From a virus, in IMG/VR virus record IMGVR_UViG_3300029258_004337, positions 110,679-174,678 of that record: a stretch of 64,000 bases of DNA, one strand, 5' to 3'. Position numbers and translations under genes: made by a program. Positions 31,161 through 38,447 of this stretch are shown here, in pieces; the first letter of the stretch is position 1; every line of letters starts with the position of its first letter. A model generated the notes under the pieces. The model did not search any database and was not told the DNA's origin. It saw only the letters and a list, made by a program, of their open reading frames with translations.

Positions 31161-31456
31161 TGAGTTCGATGAAGAAGGCCCGCCGCGGGACCAGCGGTCT
31201 GGGAGGTCAGCGCCGGCGCGACGCCGCCGCCGATGTCAGCTACGCGTTCGCCGCGCGCCAGTCGACGCTGGACCAGGTGCGGCGCACCAGCGGCATGATG
31301 ATGCTCAAGCGCGTCGACGGACAGCTTCGCTCCGTCCCGAACGAGACCGGCCAGTCGTACATCGACAGTGCCAACCAGCAGCTCGCGGAGGCGCAGCGGG
31401 AGCTCCGCAACGTCGGCCGGGACCCCGCGCGGGACTACCGGGCGGGACGAGCATGA
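31160..31456 (+). CDS. Small basic protein
   Basis: A 98-residue Arg-rich protein (MSSMKKARRGTSGLGGQRRR...). ATG 31160 is preferred to ATG 31157 because GGAGG would otherwise lie too close. Helical second half. Possibly nucleic-acid binding; no proof. Confidence 0.5.
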   Translation: MSSMKKARRGTSGLGGQRRRDAAADVSYAFAARQSTLDQVRRTSGMMMLKRVDGQLRSVPNETGQSYIDSANQQLAEAQRELRNVGRDPARDYRAGRA

Positions 31457-31935
31457 GCGGCCTCAAGGACCTGCAGGTCAACGCCCTCTACGTCTTCTAC
31501 ACCACGGACCCGGACGACCAGCGCATCGACAGCGCCTTCGTCGGGAAGCTCGTCGAGGAGACGAGCAACTTCCTCCGCGTGGAGAAGCTCTCGCTGTGCC
31601 CGACGGACGAGTCGCGGCCCGTCATCGGCATCGCCAAGGCGGACGTCGGGTACCGGGCGCACCCGCTCCCCACCGACACGTCGAACGTGTGGGAGGCCAT
31701 CCCGCAGCTGCTGGTGCCGCCCAAGGGCTGGCCGCAGTCCATCGAGACGGTGAAGGGCCTCGATCCCGATGCGAAGCCCATCGTCGTCGGCCGCATCAAC
31801 CCCAAGGGCGTCGGGCCCGGGGGCGTGCAGCTGACCGAGATCGACCTCAAGCAGAAGCATGTGGCCAAGCCGTTCCTTCCCGGACTGGCCCGGCTCATCT
31901 TCCAGGCGTTCCACTGGGAGACGCCGCTCAACTGA
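31453..31935 (+). CDS. Hypothetical protein
   Basis: A 160-residue alpha/beta protein; the N-terminus (LKDLQVNALYVFYTTDPDDQ) suggests a compact domain. ATG 31453 overlaps the previous stop. No family recognised. Confidence 0.6.
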   Translation: MSGLKDLQVNALYVFYTTDPDDQRIDSAFVGKLVEETSNFLRVEKLSLCPTDESRPVIGIAKADVGYRAHPLPTDTSNVWEAIPQLLVPPKGWPQSIETVKGLDPDAKPIVVGRINPKGVGPGGVQLTEIDLKQKHVAKPFLPGLARLIFQAFHWETPLN

Positions 31936-32005
31936 TGAACCGCCTGCGGCGGGGGGCCTCACGGTCCCCGCCGCAGCCGTGTTCGGCCTTCTTTCGCCCT
32001 GGGGA

Positions 32006-32422
32006 ATGAGCGTGAAGCACAAGGACATCGTGCCCGGACAGAGCTACGTCGGACGAGGCAACGACCGGACGACAAGAACCGTCCTGCTCGTTGGGACCGC
32101 CGACGACTGCGAAGTGCCGCCCGAGCACCAGAGGTTCTTGAAGCTCGACCAGCGGTTCGTCAAGTACAGCACCGCGGACGGGACCGTGTCGTGGGACACC
32201 CTGGTCTCCTTCGCGCAGTGGGCCACGTCCATCGACGCTGGATGGCCTCGCGAAGAGGGGGACCTCTTCGTCTCCGTCGTCGACGCGGGCATCAAGGTCA
32301 CCGTCGACGCTGTGCTCCACCCCGACAAGTCCGAGAAGCTCGCCCGATGGTTGCGTGATGCGGTCAGGGACAAGCGGCACTTCGACTCCGAACGCGACGA
32401 GGAAGACGAGGTGTTCCGATGA
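32006..32422 (+). CDS. Hypothetical protein
   Basis: A 138-residue acidic protein starting MSVKHKDIVPGQSYVGRGND, which looks like a small beta barrel, then helices. The Shine-Dalgarno sequence (CTGGGGA) is weak; the 70-base gap before it holds a short GC-rich region without a clear signal. Unknown function. Confidence 0.55.
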   Translation: MSVKHKDIVPGQSYVGRGNDRTTRTVLLVGTADDCEVPPEHQRFLKLDQRFVKYSTADGTVSWDTLVSFAQWATSIDAGWPREEGDLFVSVVDAGIKVTVDAVLHPDKSEKLARWLRDAVRDKRHFDSERDEEDEVFR

Positions 32423-32871
32423 AGAACGGCTTCTCCAAGGCGCTCCGCGCTGTCATCCAGAGGACGACCGGCACCGCCATCGGGCTGTCTCGGAAGCTCA
32501 AGGTGCCAAACAACACGCTCTCCACCTGGCTCCGCAGCAGCCACCACCCCCGCTCCGCGGTGATGGGCAAGGTCCTTCGGATCTTGCCGTTCACGCCGAA
32601 GGAGCGGGTGAGTGCCCTCGCCGACTTCTTCGGTGTGAAGGACCTTGCCGACCTCTCGATCATCGTGCCCGACGAGGACTTGGAGCGGTCGCACGAGGTC
32701 GCGCAGCAGTTTCACGAGGTCTACGAGGAGCTCGCGCCGAAGCACGGGTACGAGACCCGGGAGGACAGTCGCGTCCCTTGGGAGGATGTACCTGCCCAGA
32801 ACAGGGACCTCATGGTAGAGGTTGCACGCACGCTCTTGGAGCGTGGCGTCATCGTCGTACCCGCACCCTGA
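32419..32871 (+). CDS. XRE-like helix-turn-helix protein with RyR-like C-terminal domain
   Basis: A 150-residue protein. Residues ~15-55 (GTAIGLSRKLKVPNNTLSTW then LRSSHHPR) fit a XRE-type helix-turn-helix. The C-terminal 55 residues (FHEVYEELAPKHGYETREDS, then VPWEDVPAQNRDLMVEVART and LLERGV) resemble the RyR domain, a small module found in some phage proteins, with unknown ligand. It may be a regulator. ATG 32419 overlaps the previous stop. Confidence 0.55.
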   Translation: MKNGFSKALRAVIQRTTGTAIGLSRKLKVPNNTLSTWLRSSHHPRSAVMGKVLRILPFTPKERVSALADFFGVKDLADLSIIVPDEDLERSHEVAQQFHEVYEELAPKHGYETREDSRVPWEDVPAQNRDLMVEVARTLLERGVIVVPAP

Positions 32872-32882
32872 CCGGAGACATC

Positions 32883-33899
32883 ATGCTCGGAACCACCGTC
32901 CTCTTCCACGTCGCCCCCGACGTCGCCTACCCCGCCATCGTCACAGCCGTCTTCGACGGTCCAGACGGGCACCCCAACCTCAACCTGCAGGTCATCCTCG
33001 ACGGACCGAACGCCGTGCAGCACGGATTCTCCCTCGACGACGCGGCGCAGGGCATGTGCTGGAAGGGCACCGTGGCGTACGGAGACGGCGTCGGCTTCTG
33101 GTCGTGGTCCCCGCAGCCGGACCACGGCGACGAGGGCTTCAGCTACGACGACGTGTGCGAGGTGACGTCCATCTCCGTCGACGCCTTCAACGCTGGCATC
33201 CAGGCGGGGGACAGCCGGGAGGACGCCCTCGCCGCCGCTGTCGCCGCTGCCGTGGCTCACGGCCAGGTCATCGACCTCCGCGACGGAAGCGACGACGAGG
33301 ACGAGAACCCCGACGAGTACGCCGTCTACGTGAACTTCATCGTGGACATCTACGAGGCGCGCATCGCGGACGGCGACAGCCCCGAGGACGCGAAGTTCGC
33401 GGCCTGCGCGGCTGTGTGGGAGATGAACTCCGAGCAGGGCTGCTCCAACCCCGAGCCCGGCGACGAGGGCGCGGACGGGAACCCCCTCACCGTCCTGGAG
33501 TGGCTCAACGGCAACCTCGAGGACCCCTGCTGGCCCCTCGAGCCACGGCCCGAGGGCTCTCCGGGCACCGACCCGCAGGCGCCCATCCCGCCCGAGTACA
33601 CCTGGCAGGTGGTCGACAGCGGCCCCGACGGGGAGTTCTGGGGCTGGGGCCCGCCCGAGGGCGGCAGCGACTCCGGCTCCCCGCCCGCCATCCACGGCGA
33701 GGGCCGGAACGCCTACGAGCACCGCACCGGGCAGGGCTGGCCGTGGCCGGATCCGACCAGCCTGTGGTTCGAGAACGAGCGCGGGACGGCGCCCGACGGT
33801 CCGACGGGCAACGGCTGCACGGTGCCGCACGACTTCGACTTCGAGAACGTCCCGCACCCGATGCCGTGGACGCCCTGCTCGCCCCCTCCCCAGGACTGA
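32883..33899 (+). CDS. Hypothetical acidic protein, last gene of its block
   Basis: A 338-residue very acidic protein. Residues 100-170 contain a repeated unit: SVDAFNAGIQAGDSREDALA and, about 55 residues later, FIVDIYEARIADGDSPEDAK (pattern A/I-x-A-G/D-D-S-x-E-D-A). The last 120 residues are Gly/Pro/Trp-rich. Unknown function. A strong terminator hairpin follows. Confidence 0.6.
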   Translation: MLGTTVLFHVAPDVAYPAIVTAVFDGPDGHPNLNLQVILDGPNAVQHGFSLDDAAQGMCWKGTVAYGDGVGFWSWSPQPDHGDEGFSYDDVCEVTSISVDAFNAGIQAGDSREDALAAAVAAAVAHGQVIDLRDGSDDEDENPDEYAVYVNFIVDIYEARIADGDSPEDAKFAACAAVWEMNSEQGCSNPEPGDEGADGNPLTVLEWLNGNLEDPCWPLEPRPEGSPGTDPQAPIPPEYTWQVVDSGPDGEFWGWGPPEGGSDSGSPPAIHGEGRNAYEHRTGQGWPWPDPTSLWFENERGTAPDGPTGNGCTVPHDFDFENVPHPMPWTPCSPPPQD

Positions 33900-33923
33900 C
33901 GGCGAAGAAGGGCTGACGCCCTG

Positions 33924-33953
33924 GACGCCCGCCCCAGCGACGGGGCGGGCGTC
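33924..33953. terminator. Strong hairpin terminator between convergent blocks
   Basis: GACGCCCGCCCC and GGGGCGGGCGTC form a perfect 12-base-pair stem with a 6-base loop, followed by TTGCGTT on the plus strand. It separates plus stop 33899 from minus stop 33960. Confidence 0.75.
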
Positions 33954-33959
33954 TTGCGT

Positions 33960-34409
33960 TCACCACTCGAGAACCAGGCGGTCACCGACGGCGACCCAGC
34001 CGCCGGTGCGCGGCCCGAAGTCGAAGGCCGTGCCGAAGTCGGTGTAGACGTCGCCGCGGTAGCAGCTCGGGCAGTTCTCGACCTCGAGATAGCTGGCCAC
34101 TCCGTGGAACTCGCCCATGTCGGACGTCGGCCCCGAGTAGATGGTGCCGGCGGCCTCTGCGGTGACGCCCTCGTGGGTGAGCCCGAGGCGGGCTTCCCCG
34201 ACCCAGGCGCACGCATCGGTCTCCCACCGCCACTGCTGGACCTCGAGGGACATCCAGACGTCGTTCCCGTCCGGGTCCCGCGCCACCGCCACCCAGTCGT
34301 CGGGGGTGTAGATGTCGCAGCCCGGCGGCGGGCCGTCGGTCGTGAACCGCAGGAAGCCGTCCCCGTCGATGATGCACCCGGTCAGGAGCAGGCAGATCAG
34401 GCTACGCAT
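33960..34409 (-). CDS. Lipoprotein
   Basis: A 149-residue protein with a short signal peptide ending in the lipobox LLLTGC (lipidated Cys about residue 12). The mature part is beta-rich with Cys pairs (CDIY, DACAW, CPSCY), likely disulphides. GGGAGG precedes ATG 34409. Phage lipoproteins are often superinfection-exclusion or spanin proteins; either is possible. This gene favours a host that lipidates envelope proteins. Confidence 0.65.
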   Translation of the reverse strand: MRSLICLLLTGCIIDGDGFLRFTTDGPPPGCDIYTPDDWVAVARDPDGNDVWMSLEVQQWRWETDACAWVGEARLGLTHEGVTAEAAGTIYSGPTSDMGEFHGVASYLEVENCPSCYRGDVYTDFGTAFDFGPRTGGWVAVGDRLVLEW

Positions 34410-34824
34410 CGATGCCTCCCGGCAGGGTGTTGTCCACCACCAGGCGCAGACCTCCCTGAGCCCCTTGCGTGGGCTGGGTGAGGACCTGCTCGGAGGTCTC
34501 GAACACGAAGACGATCTGGTAGATCGCGATGAAGGGGATGGAGCAGCGCAGCAGCCGGTCGCCGAAGGAGAGGACGACGTGGAGCTGCTCGGGCCCGGCG
34601 GAGGGCGGCTCTCCGCGCCCATCCAGCGCCTCGTACGTGCCGGCGTCCAGCGCGATGACCACCATGTTCCGCTCGCGCGACGGGAACATGGGTCCACCCC
34701 ACGGGATGACGTTCAGGATCTCGGTGTTGAGCATCATCGCGAAGGGCAGGCGGTTCTCGACGGCGAACTGGAGGAGCCGCTGTGCCTCCTCGGACTGCTT
34801 GATCACGGGCTTGACGTCGGTCAT
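34402..34824 (-). CDS. SspB-like protein (ClpXP adaptor family) candidate
   Basis: A 140-residue protein. It opens with a helix (EEAQRLLQFAVENRLPFAMM), has NMVVIALDAGTYEALDG, then LHVVLSFGDRLLRCSIPFIA and IYQIVFVFETSE. This order of strands (I-V-L-N-x-S-x-x-A, then F-x-A-R-F-G-G, then V-P-x-x-x-x-x-x-I-Y-x) follows SspB, which delivers ssrA-tagged proteins to ClpXP. A phage version could redirect or block host proteolysis. Match is by pattern. ATG 34824 overlaps the previous stop. Confidence 0.5.
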   Translation of the reverse strand: MTDVKPVIKQSEEAQRLLQFAVENRLPFAMMLNTEILNVIPWGGPMFPSRERNMVVIALDAGTYEALDGRGEPPSAGPEQLHVVLSFGDRLLRCSIPFIAIYQIVFVFETSEQVLTQPTQGAQGGLRLVVDNTLPGGIDA

Positions 34825-35069
34825 GGGTTCTCCGTGGGGTTGGGGGCTTCCTGGATGCAGAAGCATCGGTCGCGGACGCATCCTCCGCTGGGGGAGTAGG
34901 CAGAGCCCCCGCAGCGGTCGAAGCAGGCCTCGACCTGCGCCACGCTGCTGCGGTGGCAGTAGACTCCTGGGCCCACGGTCGCGCCCAGGAGGAGCCCGAG
35001 CGCGACCAGGGTGAGGAGCCGGTCGTGGGTGTTGACCGGGTACACGGTGTTGAGGCGTTCGCCGCTCAC
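34821..35069 (-). CDS. Small membrane protein with Cys-rich tail, GTG start
   Basis: An 82-residue protein with one hydrophobic segment (LLTLVALGLLLGATVGPGVY, about 18-37) and seven Cys after it (CHRS, CFDRC, GGC, CFC). The Cys-rich part is probably outside the membrane. GTG 35069 has GGAGA upstream and overlaps the ThyX-like stop. Unknown function. Confidence 0.55.
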   Translation of the reverse strand: MSGERLNTVYPVNTHDRLLTLVALGLLLGATVGPGVYCHRSSVAQVEACFDRCGGSAYSPSGGCVRDRCFCIQEAPNPTENP

Positions 35070-36532
35070 AGGCTCTCCAGGTCGATGTCGTTGGTGAGCT
35101 GGGCCAGCGCCGACTGCGCCTGCGCCCGGTACTCGAAGTTGGTGCCGTGGGCCTTGGACCGCAGCTCCAGCATGTAGACCATGTCGCGGAGGCCTCCCTC
35201 GCCTTCCAGCAGGCTGGCCGCCCCCAGGGGCAGCGCCAGCATGGACAGGTAGTGCTCGCCCGCCTTGCGGAGCTCGCGGTAGACCTCGCCCGCGCGCTTC
35301 ATCAGGCCTTCGGTGTGCTCCTGCGCGTAGGCCGACTTCGGCTCGTAGTCGTGGTGAACGACCGGCGTGCCGCCGTAGATGGGCGCGAGGAGGGGCGTCA
35401 GGTTCCAGGGCATCATCGTCCGGTGCCGGTGCCAGTCGCGCGCGACCGCCAGGGAGCAGACCGTCGTGAACCGCGCGCGCGCGCGGTTGTGGCTCGGGTC
35501 GATGTAGCCGCCCTGGTCGCCACGCACGTAGGCCAGCCGGTGGTCGTGCTCGCCGTCGGTCGTCAGGCCGCAGTAGGTCATGGCGTCGAGCTTGCGCAGC
35601 TCGCGCAGGACCTCTCGGTGGTTCGTGCCCTGCTCCCAGAACAGCATGTGGCCCGGGACCCGCCGCCAGTTCTCGCTCTGGTCGTCGGGCGAGGTCAGCG
35701 CCGTCCGGAGGCTGTAGCCGCGCAGCGCTGGCAGCGCGTCGTTGTAGGCGGCCTCGATGGCCTCCCACACGGCGTAGGGCCGCTCGCTGTTGCCCTCGGA
35801 GGCCCGCCAGCAGTTGTAGGCGAGTGCCTGGGCGTTGCTGATCACGCGGCCCATGTCCCGGACGTTGGCGGCGTGGGCGAAGCCCGTCGCGATGGTTCCA
35901 GGCAGAGCCCAGCGCGCGCGGTCGTAGGCCGGACGGAAGGGCTCCTTGTCCGCGATGCCCAGGGCTTCCCGGTTCTTCGCGTTCGTCAGGTGGTCCTTCC
36001 ACCAGTCGACCTCGGCCGCGAACACCTGGAGCCACCGCTCGTGCAGCTCCGCCAGGGGCTCCACGTCGTCGGCCTCGAAGCACATCGGCCAGTCCTTGTA
36101 CGCCTTGGCGCGCGTGCTGAACTCCTGGCCCTTCACGAGCGGGCCGTCGAAGGACAGCCAGGCTGTGTACCAGGACACGCCCTCGACGAACACCGTCGGC
36201 GAGCCCGTGAGCTCCATGATGGAGCTGTGCCCGTAGTTGCCCACGAACTTGTCCATGAAGGTCTGGACGTACGGCGGGACGTGCACCGTCAGGACCTTCT
36301 CGGCCTTCGTGCGCCAGTAGGCGGCGTCGCGGCCGCGCTCGCGGGCCGATGCCTCGCGGTGCAGGCCGGGGAGCATCCCCTCGAGGATCTCGTCGTAGCG
36401 CAGGCGGACACCGCCCTTGGGCATGCGCGAGCTCATCGCGGCCAGCATGGCGCGGGTCTCGGGGCGCATGCGGTGGTCGAGGGACAGGACGGAGAAGCCG
36501 TCGTCGTGGTGGGTGTGCAGCAGGTCGGTCAT
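35066..36532 (-). CDS. Divergent flavin-dependent thymidylate synthase-like protein (ThyX-like)
   Basis: A 488-residue protein, about twice usual ThyX length. It has GHSSIMELT (101-109; ThyX G-H-x-S-x-x-E), STRAKAYKD (139-147), RARWALPGTIATGFAHAANV (205-224), then DWHRHRTMMP (366-375; ThyX R-H-R motif) and ELRSKAHGTNFEYRAQAQ near the end. The motifs look like two ThyX-type halves. ThyX makes dTMP using FAD and methylene-folate. The RHR motif lacks the usual S-x-N-E-x-S-x-R-Y tail, so activity may differ. ATG 36532 overlaps the previous stop. Confidence 0.7.
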   Translation of the reverse strand: MTDLLHTHHDDGFSVLSLDHRMRPETRAMLAAMSSRMPKGGVRLRYDEILEGMLPGLHREASARERGRDAAYWRTKAEKVLTVHVPPYVQTFMDKFVGNYGHSSIMELTGSPTVFVEGVSWYTAWLSFDGPLVKGQEFSTRAKAYKDWPMCFEADDVEPLAELHERWLQVFAAEVDWWKDHLTNAKNREALGIADKEPFRPAYDRARWALPGTIATGFAHAANVRDMGRVISNAQALAYNCWRASEGNSERPYAVWEAIEAAYNDALPALRGYSLRTALTSPDDQSENWRRVPGHMLFWEQGTNHREVLRELRKLDAMTYCGLTTDGEHDHRLAYVRGDQGGYIDPSHNRARARFTTVCSLAVARDWHRHRTMMPWNLTPLLAPIYGGTPVVHHDYEPKSAYAQEHTEGLMKRAGEVYRELRKAGEHYLSMLALPLGAASLLEGEGGLRDMVYMLELRSKAHGTNFEYRAQAQSALAQLTNDIDLESL

Positions 36533-37008
36533 GAGGGCTCCAGGGCGGTCAGCTGAGAGAGGGGAACTTCGGTAGGGAACTCGAGGACGGGGTCGTCGGG
36601 GTCGGGAGGCCAGGCCGGAAGGAACTGCCCGGTGTCGGGGTCCTTCCGCTTCTCGAACAGGCCCCGGTCGATGACGCGCGCGTGGATGCCGTACGCGGTC
36701 TCGAACCGGATGCTGTCCTCCTGCGGGTGCCCGTCGAACGGGATGCAGCCCGCCACGCACTCGCCGGTCTCGTCGTCGAGGCCGGCTCCGCACTCCAGGC
36801 AGGAGCTGTCGCTGCCGCTCATGCGGCTCGTGAACTCGTGGCGGGCTTCTTCGTCGCCCCAGCACTCCTCGAGGTCGTCGAGGTTGAGCCGCAGGTAGTA
36901 GCCCTCGCGGCGGCGGGAATGGGCGTCGAACCAGTAGACGAGAGTCCCAGCGTCGAACGGCCACCCTTCGGCGGCCGTGTGCTGGGAGATGGGTGTGTCA
37001 TCGGACAC
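36529..37008 (-). CDS. Hypothetical protein with four-Cys zinc site
   Basis: A 159-residue acidic protein with CLECG and, 11-15 residues later, C-x3-C (CVAGC), a probable zinc ribbon. The Shine-Dalgarno TGAGGTGACC is somewhat distant, so the start is less certain. Unknown function. Confidence 0.55.
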   Translation of the reverse strand: MSDDTPISQHTAAEGWPFDAGTLVYWFDAHSRRREGYYLRLNLDDLEECWGDEEARHEFTSRMSGSDSSCLECGAGLDDETGECVAGCIPFDGHPQEDSIRFETAYGIHARVIDRGLFEKRKDPDTGQFLPAWPPDPDDPVLEFPTEVPLSQLTALEPS

Positions 37009-37016
37009 AGGTCACC

Positions 37017-37385
37017 TCAGTATGGTAGGGGCGCGGGCAGCCAGACGGCGTACTGGCCCGCAAGGTCGGTGTAGAATCCGTTGCGCAGCTCCTTGCTGAT
37101 GCCGACCTCAATGAGGTTGTCCATCACTGTCTCGAGGAGCTGCTCGCGGTCTTGGTGCATGAGGTCGCTGTAGCGGTCACGGCCCATGTGCTCACGGACG
37201 GTGTCGGACAGGTCCGGGCGGTCAGCGAGCTCGTACGCGACGATGCGAGCGATCATCGCGTCCTGGGTCTCGTTGAGCCACAGCCACTCACGGATGTACT
37301 CGTAGGGCGTGGTGAGGTCTATCGTACCGTCGGCGCACACCACATTCACCGCAGCGTGCATCTCGTGCGGGACGTTCATGTACAT
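37017..37385 (-). CDS. Hypothetical helical protein, first gene of its operon
   Basis: A 122-residue protein, mostly helical after residue 25 (IREWLWLNETQDAMIARIVA...). GGGAGG precedes ATG 37385, and the CGCATAAG core lies only 17 bases upstream. Drives the operon down to 33960. Unknown function. Confidence 0.6.
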   Translation of the reverse strand: MYMNVPHEMHAAVNVVCADGTIDLTTPYEYIREWLWLNETQDAMIARIVAYELADRPDLSDTVREHMGRDRYSDLMHQDREQLLETVMDNLIEVGISKELRNGFYTDLAGQYAVWLPAPLPY

Positions 37386-37390
37386 GTAGG

Positions 37391-37410
37391 GCCTCCCAGG
37401 CCCTTATGCG
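37391..37410 (-). promoter_or_regulatory. Conserved CGCATAAG element, copy 6 (variant)
   Basis: Plus-strand GCCTCCCAGGCCCTTATGCG: core intact, flank similar with one extra base. It lies between the stop of the 37420-37701 gene and the start at 37385. Confidence 0.65.
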
Positions 37411-37419
37411 ACCCGGGAC

Positions 37420-37701
37420 CTACGGGGATGCAGAGGTCTCGACACGCCCCTCCAGTCGCAGGAGGGTGGCGTGGACGTACTTCATCTGGGTCTTCACCAC
37501 GGCGACGTCGTTCTCGATACGCCGCAGCGTCTCGGAATCACGCTCGGCCTGGTCATCCTTCTCCTCGGACAACCGCATGCGGTACTCGAGGTTCACCTGC
37601 CACAACGTCAGGCTCGGCACCGACGCGATGAACAGCGCGATGACGATGGTACGGACCCAGGCGGGCACGGTGATCGTGTCTGGCTTCTTCTCATCTGCCA
37701 T
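37420..37701 (-). CDS. Membrane-anchored coiled-coil protein, XhlA-like
   Basis: A 93-residue protein with one hydrophobic span (VRTIVIALFIASVPSLTLW, about 15-33) followed by a long charged helix (RIENDVAVVKTQMKYVHATL). The helix resembles haemolysin XhlA-type phage proteins, though those have the span at the other end. Alternatively an i-spanin. It overlaps the PAS protein gene by 11 bases and so is made with it. Confidence 0.5.
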   Translation of the reverse strand: MADEKKPDTITVPAWVRTIVIALFIASVPSLTLWQVNLEYRMRLSEEKDDQAERDSETLRRIENDVAVVKTQMKYVHATLLRLEGRVETSASP

Positions 37702-38383
37702 GCTCCACGACCTCCTTCGAGACCCGGTCCAGGGCAGTCTCCATGGACCGGAGCTGTGCACGCAACACCTGGAGATCCGACATCTCCATGCCGATCATGT
37801 AGTCGGCGGGGAGGCCCTCCGAGGCGTTGTCGAAGAGGTTGTGGTAGTTCAGGACCACATGACCATCGTCCACGGGCGTGATGGTGCTGTAGAAGTACCT
37901 CTGGGCGCCGTCCTTGGTCTTGAGCGCGGTGACGCCAACCGAGACCGGAGACCCGGAGTCTCGGGCGAACCGCACGAGATCTGCGTACTTCTCGCCGCCC
38001 TCGCTGTTCAGGGCAGGAAAGCACTCGAGCACGGGAGAGCCCTCGCACTCGCTGACCGCGTGCCCGATCACGGCATCCGCTGCTGGATTGCTGAACCCCA
38101 CCCGCCAGTCGGACAAGCTGTCTCCGTGCAGCCTCCACACGGTGTAGCCCACGTAGGAGTTGTCCACGATGACCTGGGGGTCCACAGCCAGGTCATCGTG
38201 ATCGTCCGAGGACAGAGGCTCTGCGGTGTCCTCGATATGGAAGCCCGCGACGCTCTTCTTGATGGCGCGGGTCCCTCCGGGCAGGGCGGCGAGGAGCACG
38301 GCACCGGCGAGCATGATGGCGACGGACCCCCACGCGCAGGCGTGGGTGAGTCCGGGGAGCAGGACGACGCGTCGGGTGTCCAT
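37691..38383 (-). CDS. Membrane protein with PAS-like sensor domain
   Basis: A 230-residue protein. Residues ~16-36 form one membrane span. Residues ~80-185 read like a PAS domain: DWRVGFSNPAADAVIGHAVS, CEGSPVLECFPAL, ARDSGSPVSVGVTAL, QRYFYSTITPVDDGHVVLNY. In sensors this is the N-P-A-A...E-x-F-P...G-x-P...D-G order. The C-terminal 40 residues are a coiled coil. No kinase or cyclase follows. It may sense a ligand or state of the cell envelope. ATG 38383 has GGAGG nine bases upstream. Confidence 0.6.
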   Translation of the reverse strand: MDTRRVVLLPGLTHACAWGSVAIMLAGAVLLAALPGGTRAIKKSVAGFHIEDTAEPLSSDDHDDLAVDPQVIVDNSYVGYTVWRLHGDSLSDWRVGFSNPAADAVIGHAVSECEGSPVLECFPALNSEGGEKYADLVRFARDSGSPVSVGVTALKTKDGAQRYFYSTITPVDDGHVVLNYHNLFDNASEGLPADYMIGMEMSDLQVLRAQLRSMETALDRVSKEVVEHGR

Positions 38384-38447
38384 GTGGAGCAGCCTCCAGG
38401 GGTCTTCGTCTACGTGTATACCCTGCAGAGCCTGCGGGACACGTAGG

